Source: Planctomycetota bacterium
GTDB lineage: Bacteria; Planctomycetota; PLA2
Reading direction: 5' to 3'
Assembly (NCBI GenBank): GCA_021776785.1
Contig: JAJFFF010000026.1
Location: forward strand, 1 to 64,000
Length of the DNA stretch: 64,000 nt
The translations under genes were made by a program, and so were the position numbers. How positions within the stretch are numbered: the stretch's first letter is position 1; each line of letters begins with the position of its first letter. The notes under the pieces were generated by a model, which was not told the origin of the DNA, did not search any database, and worked only from the letters and a program-made list of their open reading frames with translations. Below are positions 10,293 to 17,827 of the stretch, piece by piece.

Positions 10293-11147
10293 ATGGACGC
10301 CATGTTGCGTCCCTTCTTCCTCACCCTCGCGTTTGTCGCCAGCGTGGACACACCCACCTTCGCCGGCGATGGCGAATGGGCCCCCGGCGTTTCCTACACA
10401 ACGGATTGGAAAGCCGCGATCAAAGAGGCGCGGCAAACCGGGAAGATCCTGCTCATCTACAACGGGTGGGAACGGCGCAAGATATGAGCGCCTTGCGATT
10501 CGCTTAAGGACGCCGTGGGCGTTCTCACCACCGAGAGCAAAGACAAAAAGATCGCGCGCTACACGAAGTTGCTAAAGAGCAAGTTCATCTTCCTCAACGT
10601 GTACTGCCGCAACGTCAAGGAAGAGCACGATCCGCGCGGCCCGGACGGCCCCTACCAGTTCATCGACAGGAGCGTCCCGGTCTTGGTGCTCAAGCGCTGG
10701 GACGGCAAGACGCTGGTGCAACAGCTCGGCTTCGTCGCGGACAAAAAACGCGGCGTCGGCATGCTCCAGAGCTACATCGACAAAGCGCTCAAAGAAAACG
10801 GCCCGGTTGTCCCGCCCAAAGCCCTGCGACCGCTTCTAAAAAGCTGGACCAAGGCGACCGAGCATTTCGCGAAAAAGCGACTGTCGAGCGCGATCCCCGA
10901 ACTCCAAAAGATCATGAAAGCCGTGGGCGACAGGAAGAAGTTTCCGGAGATGCCGGACGTCGGCACAAAAGCCGCGACCAAACTGGCGGAACTAAAGGCC
11001 ACCGCGACGGAGTTGATCGCGACGGCGAACAAGATCGAGGATCCCAAGCAGCGGCGGATCACACTCGGAAAAATTCAGCGCGACTACGGGCGGATCAAAG
11101 AAGTGCGCATCGCGGTTCGCAAAGCGCTCGCCGCGATCCCTAAATAG
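10293..11147 (+). CDS. Candidate thioredoxin-like selenoprotein with in-frame TGA (U-A-P-C motif)
   Basis: An exported thioredoxin-like protein read through one TGA at 10485-10487. Before it comes a signal peptide (MLRPFFLTLAFVASV) and AAIKEARQTGKILLIYNGWE, the usual lead-in to a thioredoxin active site. After it the same frame continues as APC-DSLKDAV and runs 220 codons to TAG. The TGA falls exactly at the first position of a C-x-P-C-type motif, giving Sec65-Ala-Pro-Cys68 in a 284-aa protein. A hairpin resembling a bacterial SECIS follows 20 nt later. The C-terminal half is helical and Lys-rich. The alternative is a nonsense mutation of a Cys codon. A second ATG at 10302 is also possible. 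Confidence 0.68.
10508..10524 (+). promoter_or_regulatory. Putative bacterial SECIS-like hairpin
   Basis: GGACGCC and GGCGTTC form a 7-bp stem (one G-U pair) closing the loop GUG. The loop begins 28 nt after the in-frame TGA. Known bacterial SECIS elements have a small apical loop with an early G some 16-37 nt downstream of UGA, which this fits. A competing 7-bp stem GCGCCTT/AAGG-A-CGC starts immediately after the TGA. Confidence 0.5.
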
Positions 11148-11607
11148 TTCGCCACTCAAGCATTTGCGCGGAGCCCGACGAGAGCTCGTTCCATGACGCC
11201 GGCATGGCCAGTCGCACGAGCGACGCGGGCGCAAGAATGCGTTCGTCGCCAGACAGATAAGTCACCAGTTCGGAGAGGCCTGGGTTGTGCGCCACGACGA
11301 GCACGCGGCTCGCTGCCGACGCCATCTTCGCGATGTCCACTTGGATCACATCCAAGAGCGTCGCGAGACTCGCGTCGTAGAGTCGGTCGATCGTTTGCAC
11401 ATGACGTTCGCCCGCGACGGTCGCCGCCGTGATCGACGCGCGCCGCGCCGGAGACGCGATGATCCAATCGGGCGCGAGCGCGTCGATCCACGCCGCCCCA
11501 TCACGCGCTTCCCGCAATCCACGCGGGCTGAGATCGCGGTCCATATCCGACTCCCCGCCCCAGGACGCGTGAGCATGGCGCAGCAAAAGGAGTTCTCGCT
11601 CGGGCAC
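11140..11607 (-). CDS. sixA: SixA-type phosphohistidine phosphatase
   Basis: Histidine-phosphatase-superfamily protein of about 155 aa, the short SixA class that removes phosphate from phosphohistidine in phosphorelay proteins. Motifs are LLLRHAHA (nucleophilic His), DLSPRGLREA, IASPARRA and VVAHNPGLSEL (second His). The start is placed at the GTG giving MPERELLLLRHA; a TTG three codons upstream is possible. Its 3-prime end overlaps the convergent selenoprotein-candidate gene by 8 bp, and an F1 element begins 13 bp upstream of its start. Confidence 0.85.
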   Translation of the reverse strand: MPERELLLLRHAHASWGGESDMDRDLSPRGLREARDGAAWIDALAPDWIIASPARRASITAATVAGERHVQTIDRLYDASLATLLDVIQVDIAKMASAASRVLVVAHNPGLSELVTYLSGDERILAPASLVRLAMPASWNELSSGSAQMLEWRTI

Positions 11608-11620
11608 AGTTTCCAATTTA

Positions 11621-11783
11621 GCAGCCCGTTGAAATAAGTAGTCGGCAGGCGAGAGCGAGAGATCGGAGCCGAGATCAAGGAGCGAACTGCAGCCCTAGCC
11701 GCAAGCTACGGCGAGGATTCGCAACGCAGAGATCGGCTTCGAGATCCGGTCGTAGCCCCCGAGGACTTTTTCGACGGGCTACT
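11621..11783 (+). repeat. F1 hairpin element, copy C (163 bp, diverged)
   Basis: Ends GCAGCCCGTTGAA and TTTTTCGACGGGCTACT. The central hairpin has changed to GCCCTAGC/GCTACGGC: a T-to-C change is matched by A-to-G on the partner arm, a compensatory change that supports a conserved fold. It lies between sixA and the PATAN-domain gene, immediately upstream of the sixA start. Confidence 0.85.
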
Positions 11784-11877
11784 CGCCGAAAGACCGTCAG
11801 AAACCGGGACATTTAAGCCCTCCGATTCCGCCGGTCGCTCCACACATGGCGCCCAAAATGCCGATAAACGACCACCC

Positions 11878-13689
11878 ATGGGTCTAGCGGGCGAACTCAC
11901 GACCATCGGCTTAGCCGAGGTCTTTCAGAATCTCTCGTTCAACCACCTCACCGGCACGTTGACGTTGCAGGAGGTTGATCGCAAGGCGCGCATTTGCTTC
12001 GAAGAGGGCAAAGTACGGGCCATCGACACAAAATTTGACTACGTCGACATCGCCCGGCGCATGGAGCTCGCGCCCGACGAAGAACTCGCTAAAGCCGAGA
12101 ACGGAAAGCGGCGACGCACGCTGAAGGCGTTCCTCGCGGCGACCGGTCATCTCGACGAAGCCGCGTTCGACAGCATCATCACGTCTTGCGTGCAAGAGGA
12201 GCTGTTGCCGCTGTTCGGTTGGCGCGCCGCGTCGTTCTCGTTCGAGGAGGGCCCGATCAAGTCCCGCGTGTTCGGCAAAGAACAACTCGACTGCAACATC
12301 GCGCTCGACCCGATGGCGGTCGCGATGGAAGCGGCGCGTCGACACGACGAATGGGACACGCTCGAGAACTACGTCCCCACCGACAAAGAGGTCCTGCTTC
12401 TCTTGGGCAAGCCGGAAGAGGAGCTTAGCCCCAAGGTGTGGAAGACCTTGGAGATGCTCGACGGAACGCGACCGGTCGTCGAGGTCGTGAAGAAGTCGCC
12501 GCTCGGTCGCTACGATGTCTTAAAGACGATCGCGACTTATGTCGAAGCCGGATGGCTCGTCACGGCGACGCCGGAAGCGCTGCGGGAGATGGCGAGTCAG
12601 GCCACCACGTCCAGCCGGATCAACCTCGCCGTTCAGCAACTCGAGTCGGCGCTGCAGATCGATGCCACCGACCTTGAAACTTATCGGGTGCTGACGAAGC
12701 TGTACGAGCGTGCCGGGCGCAAGAACGAGGCCGCGGAAACGCAGCTACGGATGGCCGACCTGCAGGTGAAGCGCGGCGACGTCGAAGGCGCCCTGGAGTC
12801 GTTCGAGCGGGCCCGCGTCCTTGCGCCACAAAACTTAGACATCTTGGAGCGCATCTTCCGCCTGCACGAATCGCGCGGCGAACAGCCTCTGGCGATGCGA
12901 GCCGGCCGTCGCCTCGCCGAAGCCCTGATCGGGCAAGAGCTTTTCGAGGATGCGATCCCGCTCTACGAACGCCTGCTCGCATCCAACGAACGCAACGTGG
13001 GACTGCGCGAAGCACTCGGACGCTGCCTTGAGAAACAAGGGGACCCCGGGCGCGCCGCAACCGAGTTTCGACTCCTTGCCGACCGCGCGATGGATCGTCG
13101 CGAATTCGAAGGCGCCCTGACGTACTACCGCAAGGTCGTGACGTTAGACCCCGACTGCGAGCACAGCCGCGAACGAATCGACGAAATCAAAAGCGGCGCC
13201 GCGAAGTCGCGCGAGAAGCGCCGCAAGCGCTGGCGCGCCACCGCCGTCTGGTCCGTGGTGACGGGACTTTTGCTTTGGATCGGCGTGCGCGAGTGGAGTG
13301 CGATCAACGGATTGCACGCCGCGCACCACGCCACGGTCACCAACCACGACACGAGCTTTCGGGCGCGCCTCGACACCATGCAGCGCTACGCCGACGCCGT
13401 CGTCAACTACCCGGCCACGCGAAGTTCATCGCTGGCGCAAGACACGCTGCGCGCTCTGCTTCTCTTAGAGGTCGACCGCGCGGACACGCTCCTGCACCAA
13501 GCCGCGAAGGCGAAGACAATCTCCGACGTCGAGGCCACACTCGGGCTCGCGGAGAAGATCCTAGCGGGCCTCAAGAATCTTTCGCTGCCCGAAGCCGAGC
13601 AAGAGCTTTGGGAGGGCGCACAAAAAAAGCTGCTCGCCCAAGTGAAGACGCTGCGAACGCCCGCCGCCGGCGTGACGAAGAACAAGTAG
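11878..13689 (+). CDS. DUF4388 (PATAN) and TPR-repeat membrane protein
   Basis: The 603-aa product begins with a DUF4388/PATAN domain (GLAGELTTIGLAEVFQNLSF, about residues 1-100), common in Myxococcota and related bacterial signalling proteins. A winged-helix-like middle follows (about 165-240), then TPR units (about 240-430: INLAVQQLESALQIDATDLE, then a further AEALIGQELFEDAIPLYERL unit). One transmembrane helix (AVWSVVTGLLLWIGV, near 452) precedes a helical C-terminal domain. It is probably a protein-interaction scaffold in signalling or polarity; no catalytic motif is seen. Start ATG 11878 is the first in frame and gives the canonical PATAN start. Confidence 0.8.
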   Translation: MGLAGELTTIGLAEVFQNLSFNHLTGTLTLQEVDRKARICFEEGKVRAIDTKFDYVDIARRMELAPDEELAKAENGKRRRTLKAFLAATGHLDEAAFDSIITSCVQEELLPLFGWRAASFSFEEGPIKSRVFGKEQLDCNIALDPMAVAMEAARRHDEWDTLENYVPTDKEVLLLLGKPEEELSPKVWKTLEMLDGTRPVVEVVKKSPLGRYDVLKTIATYVEAGWLVTATPEALREMASQATTSSRINLAVQQLESALQIDATDLETYRVLTKLYERAGRKNEAAETQLRMADLQVKRGDVEGALESFERARVLAPQNLDILERIFRLHESRGEQPLAMRAGRRLAEALIGQELFEDAIPLYERLLASNERNVGLREALGRCLEKQGDPGRAATEFRLLADRAMDRREFEGALTYYRKVVTLDPDCEHSRERIDEIKSGAAKSREKRRKRWRATAVWSVVTGLLLWIGVREWSAINGLHAAHHATVTNHDTSFRARLDTMQRYADAVVNYPATRSSSLAQDTLRALLLLEVDRADTLLHQAAKAKTISDVEATLGLAEKILAGLKNLSLPEAEQELWEGAQKKLLAQVKTLRTPAAGVTKNK

Positions 13690-13718
13690 CGCCACGCCGC
13701 CACGAAACGAAAATGGGC

Positions 13719-13742
13719 CGCGACTCGCGCAATCGAGTCGCG
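13719..13742. terminator. Hairpin between convergent genes
   Basis: A perfect 9-bp stem, CGCGACTCG and CGAGTCGCG, around a 6-nt loop. It sits 30 bp after the plus-strand PATAN gene. T-rich sequence follows only in the minus direction (CCCATTTTCGTTTCG), so it may be bidirectional or serve the minus-strand lipoprotein gene. Confidence 0.5.
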
Positions 13743-13866
13743 ACCCGGTTGAGATGATCGTCCCATCGATCACTCAAGTTCCGTCGGCCCTTTCCACGTT
13801 GACTAAAGCCCCTAGCCCTAGTCGGGCGACACAGCTAGAGAACCGTGCCGCCCGTTTGCAGACGTT

Positions 13867-16800
13867 TTAGTATCGAATCGAAATCGCCAAGAACACTTGG
13901 TTGCCGCCGTCGGCCCAGAACCCAACGCCACCCGAGCTGAAGGAGCCCAACTTGGTTGTCGAGCTGCCGCCTTCGTTGTACATCGCAGTGCCGTCCAAGC
14001 TCAAAGCCAGGCTTGACGTGTTGAAGAACTGGAAGAATCCGACATCGTCGGTGAGGTTGTCCCGCAAGGTCGTGACGCCGTTCTGGGAGATCTGACCGGG
14101 AGCGGAGAACGAGTTGATCAGACGCCCCGTCGATGTGCCAATGGTCGGCGGGAACGGCGTGAAGTTGGTGTAGAACTCGCTTGCGAGGAGAGTCGAGACG
14201 TTGCCGACGGTCGGCGTGACGGTCGTTTCCCTCGTGCCGATCCACAACGACTGCGCCCCGTCGGTCCCGACCCGAACGCCGGCAAACGCGTTGCCGTCAT
14301 ACGACGGGAACATGTAGAGCATGGCACCGTCCGAGCGGCTCAGTTCGATAATGCCGTCGGGGAGCACCATGTGCGTGCCGGTGAAGCTGATGGACGGCGT
14401 GGACTGCGTGTTGTTCTCGTTGAAGAGCGAACTTGATCCGGAGAACGAGTTCATCCCTCCATTCACAACGAAGTTTCCGGTGTGGAGCTGCAGCGTACGA
14501 TCGCCGTTGCCCAAGTCGTAGCTGCGGCCGATCGCACCAAACGAGAAGTTTCCATCGCTGAGCGATCCACCGGTCTTGAATTCAATCTGTCGTTCCGTGA
14601 GGCCGCGCGCGGCGGCGCTGTCGGTCGCCAAAACCGCGTTGGAATCCGGCGAAATGTACCCGACGCGGAACACCGACGGGTCGAAAGAACTCTCAAGGTT
14701 GAGTTCGTACTTCTCGCGGTGATGAAACAGGTATCCGACGTCGAGGCGGCCCTGGAAATCGTTCGTTTGCACGGCGGTTACCGCGCGCGCTACATCGCGC
14801 GTGATCGTTGTATCGTGCTTGATGAGCGGAGTCCGCGTACCGGCTTGCTTGAACGGATGGCCCAAGATATCCGGAACGTTAGTCGGGTCGTAGCTGAAGA
14901 GTCCGATGACCGAACGCGCGGTTTCTTGGGACGAACCATCGCCTTCCGTGGCGACGGTCGTCTTCGCAGAGAAATAATCGCCGTCCAGGCTGGCGGCGGT
15001 GTGGTACTGCGGAACACCGAGCTGCATGGACCAGTCGCTGGAGGTACCCACGAGGTCGTGGCGCATGATGATGGTCTTTTCGCGATCCGAGTACATGGCG
15101 CCGACAGTCCGACCGTCCATGGCCAGGAGTTGTCCCGCGTTCACGTAGAGCGGGTCCATCTCGGCCTTCCAATCGAACTGCACGCCCCCGTCAAAGTTGG
15201 AGCGCGTGTTGCTTTCGAGAATACGCAGCGCGAGCGCGAGCTCGAAGTCGCATCCGACAACGGTGCGATCCACGCTGACCTCGGAGAGCTGTTCGAGCGA
15301 TCCGATCGACGTCGCGGACGGCAACGAAGTTTGGAGCCGCTCTCGTAGCGCGCCACCTTGGTGCGCCCCGTAGTAATCCCCTAAACCGTTCTGCCCGCCG
15401 GCGCGCACGGCTCCGGCATAAAGGACGGAGTTGCCCACCGTACCGGTTGCGACGCCAAGACAACCGCTGGCATCGAATCGAACGTCGAGCTCCGGAAGAC
15501 CCACGATCGTGCCGATCGGCGAGAACGTGATCTGACCATCGACTTCCGTGACGACCTCGAACGCACCGGTGAGCTCATCGAATTCGATGTCGCCATTGAG
15601 CAAACCGATCGTGAAGCAGCGAAGACTAATCGACGCGGTTCCGTCAGCATCGATGACCAGCGAACCCCACATGTGGCGCCGCCAGTCGTCTTCTAAGTTC
15701 CACCATTGCGCGCTCACGTTGAACGTGCCGACAATGTCTTGGAGTGAAAAGTTGGTGGGCACGTCGAACCCGAAGTCAACCGCGTCCGGACCGTTGCCCG
15801 CGCGAAAATCTCCCTGGACGACGCTTCTCGTGAAGAAGTTGTACCCGCTGCCGAAGAACAGCGTGGACTCGTTTTCGCCGTTGCGACTCCGGTTCACCGA
15901 GACGTTTAGATTGTCGGTTTGGAGAGTCGGGTTTCCGTCCGAAATGGTGTTCCGAACGACGGTGGCCGTGCCCTGATCGGCGTCCGTGTAGTCCGCGAGG
16001 TGGCCGTAGACCGAGATCGTCTTCGTCGGGTTGTACGTAAGCTGAACACCAGCGGTGTACTTAATCCCAGTGTCGGTCTTCGTGGCCGCGAGGTTGAGGT
16101 CAACCTCTTTCGCCGTCACGACGTTCGGCACGGTGAGAACCGAACTCGAACCGTTCTGGAACGTCATGGTGTACGTACCGGGATCCAGCGCCGGCGTGCG
16201 CACGTGAATACGTGTCGGCGGCTGGGCGGCGACCACCGTGGCCGACATGCCGTTAATGGTGACCTTCGTGTCCTGCGAGAGGTCGGTTCCGATGATCGAA
16301 ATTTCCGCGCCCCCACCGCTCGGAATGCAGTTCGGGGAAAAGGAACTGACATCGACGGTGGGCTGGGCCTGTCCGTTGAACAGATCCAGCGTGGCCGAAG
16401 AGAACCCGTCCAGCCCCGTGGTCCGGTCCGTAATCTTCACCGACGATCCCGTTTGGACGTTAGCAGCCACAGCCGCGTTCAGGGTGAACTGTATCGAGTC
16501 GCTGTTCACGGTGATGTCGGCGGGATCGATCATCTGACCGCCGACCTCGATCTCGGTGTCGGCTACGTCCTCGGGGAGGTTCTCGCCGCGAACCGTGATC
16601 GTGTTATTGACGCCACGTTGAAAAAACGTGGGGAACAAACTGTAGATGATCGGGCCGGCTAGAAACACGGTCGTCAGAATCGACAGCGCGTTGATGACGC
16701 CGATGTCCGCTGCGACCAACCCCGAGAGGTTGAAGCTGCTGTTCATGAAGTTCGTGATCGCAACGCCGAAGAGGACGGTCCAAATCGACGAGGATAAAAC

Positions 16801-17523
16801 GATCGCATTCAGCGCGACGAGGGGACTGCCGAACAGCTGCCCATCGAGCAAGCTGTCGAGTAAGTCGCGCCCCATGAGGTGCATGAGCTCCGCCTCGGCG
16901 ATGCCGACGTTGATCGCCAGCTCGCAAAAACCGTAGAGCGCCGCCCCGTAGTCCGCCGCGTTGCCCGCAATCGCCGCGTTGACAGCCAGGAGCGCCGGCA
17001 AGACGCCGAGGATCCCGGTGAGCCCGAACATGAGCGCCACACGCGCCTCGGCGCTGCGGATGGCATCGCCGAGGGGCACGAGCGCGCGCGCCAGTTCCGC
17101 TTGCAGGGCGTACCAAACAAGCGTCGTGAGAGCTGTCGCGACAAACAATTGTGGCGATCCTGAAGTCAGTAACGCGAGCCCGATGAGCGGAAACGCCGAT
17201 GGAATCGAGCTCGTGTTGCCCAAGAAGTCCGTCGCGATTCCGCCGGTGAGCGCAAACATCACCCAGCCGGTGTAGGCGATGCGCGCGATGTTGATATTGC
17301 CTTGCGCGTCGGTGTTTCCCGTCGCCAGCTCGCGGCCCTTCACGCCGTTGGCAGAGAGGGCAAAAACATTGACCGTGGCGTTGGCCACGAGGCCTTTAAA
17401 CGCAAACGCCTGTAGCGCCGCTTGTGCGCCGGAGCTGCTGCCGCCCCCGCTACTTCCGCTGCAACCGGCTACCGAGCCGAGCAAAACCGCTCCCGCGAGC
17501 CAACCGAACCAGGACCTCTTCAT
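13867..17523 (-). CDS. Giant TIG-domain lipoprotein
   Basis: The 1218-aa product starts MKRSWFGWLAGAVLLGSVAGC, a lipoprotein signal with the lipidated Cys at about residue 21, then a Ser/Gly linker. GGAGG lies 6 bases before this ATG, which decides the start over a start 50 codons upstream. Residues about 60-340 contain hydrophobic stretches unusual for an exported protein. Two TIG-type modules follow (TITVRGENLPEDV near 360 and GGGAEISIIGTDLSQDT near 440). The last 700 residues are beta-rich with many Gly, Ser and Asn, with no recognised family. It is a single-gene unit, probably an outer-surface protein. Confidence 0.75.
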   Translation of the reverse strand: MKRSWFGWLAGAVLLGSVAGCSGSSGGGSSSGAQAALQAFAFKGLVANATVNVFALSANGVKGRELATGNTDAQGNINIARIAYTGWVMFALTGGIATDFLGNTSSIPSAFPLIGLALLTSGSPQLFVATALTTLVWYALQAELARALVPLGDAIRSAEARVALMFGLTGILGVLPALLAVNAAIAGNAADYGAALYGFCELAINVGIAEAELMHLMGRDLLDSLLDGQLFGSPLVALNAIVLSSSIWTVLFGVAITNFMNSSFNLSGLVAADIGVINALSILTTVFLAGPIIYSLFPTFFQRGVNNTITVRGENLPEDVADTEIEVGGQMIDPADITVNSDSIQFTLNAAVAANVQTGSSVKITDRTTGLDGFSSATLDLFNGQAQPTVDVSSFSPNCIPSGGGAEISIIGTDLSQDTKVTINGMSATVVAAQPPTRIHVRTPALDPGTYTMTFQNGSSSVLTVPNVVTAKEVDLNLAATKTDTGIKYTAGVQLTYNPTKTISVYGHLADYTDADQGTATVVRNTISDGNPTLQTDNLNVSVNRSRNGENESTLFFGSGYNFFTRSVVQGDFRAGNGPDAVDFGFDVPTNFSLQDIVGTFNVSAQWWNLEDDWRRHMWGSLVIDADGTASISLRCFTIGLLNGDIEFDELTGAFEVVTEVDGQITFSPIGTIVGLPELDVRFDASGCLGVATGTVGNSVLYAGAVRAGGQNGLGDYYGAHQGGALRERLQTSLPSATSIGSLEQLSEVSVDRTVVGCDFELALALRILESNTRSNFDGGVQFDWKAEMDPLYVNAGQLLAMDGRTVGAMYSDREKTIIMRHDLVGTSSDWSMQLGVPQYHTAASLDGDYFSAKTTVATEGDGSSQETARSVIGLFSYDPTNVPDILGHPFKQAGTRTPLIKHDTTITRDVARAVTAVQTNDFQGRLDVGYLFHHREKYELNLESSFDPSVFRVGYISPDSNAVLATDSAAARGLTERQIEFKTGGSLSDGNFSFGAIGRSYDLGNGDRTLQLHTGNFVVNGGMNSFSGSSSLFNENNTQSTPSISFTGTHMVLPDGIIELSRSDGAMLYMFPSYDGNAFAGVRVGTDGAQSLWIGTRETTVTPTVGNVSTLLASEFYTNFTPFPPTIGTSTGRLINSFSAPGQISQNGVTTLRDNLTDDVGFFQFFNTSSLALSLDGTAMYNEGGSSTTKLGSFSSGGVGFWADGGNQVFLAISIRY

Positions 17524-17659
17524 GGCAACCTCCAGGAGCCCGTCCAAAGACAGAGGGCCCGCTACCCTCTCCAACCGCAACCGCCCCCAAAACCAACAGA
17601 AAATATTTCCGGACGAGCGGTTCGGAGCGCACAACCGGCCCTGTCCCAGCCCGCGCCCG

Positions 17660-17687
17660 TGGACAGGCAGCACGCGAAAGCTATACT
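17660..17687 (+). promoter_or_regulatory. Sigma-70-like promoter of leuS
   Basis: TGGACA, 16-nt spacer, TATACT. It is about 140 bp upstream of the leuS start and points into a leader that contains a strong terminator. A 12-codon reading frame (17697-17735, MRAAGRLTSPRF) begins near the expected transcript start. Confidence 0.6.
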
Positions 17688-17766
17688 GACGCCGTCATGC
17701 GCGCCGCCGGACGACTTACCTCGCCCCGTTTTTGAACCGTCGCGCCCCCTCCCCATTTGACTAGCA

Positions 17767-17792
17767 GGCCTCGCGACGCGAGGCCTTTTTTT
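17767..17792 (+). terminator. Intrinsic terminator in the leuS leader (possible attenuator)
   Basis: AGGCCTCGCG and CGCGAGGCCT form a near-continuous stem followed by a run of seven T. It lies between the promoter and the leuS start, with no gene upstream on this strand that would need it. It is therefore likely to act as an attenuator. No T-box specifier or Leu-rich leader peptide was seen; the short leader frame has only one Leu codon. Confidence 0.65.
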
Positions 17793-17827
17793 ATGACCGC
17801 AACCCCCAACAGACCGGCATTTCCACG

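Noticed and set aside
10224..10487. The two halves of the thioredoxin-like gene as two separate genes
   Set aside because: They share one frame, the second half lacks a start with a ribosome site, and together they form one thioredoxin-type domain with a signal peptide.
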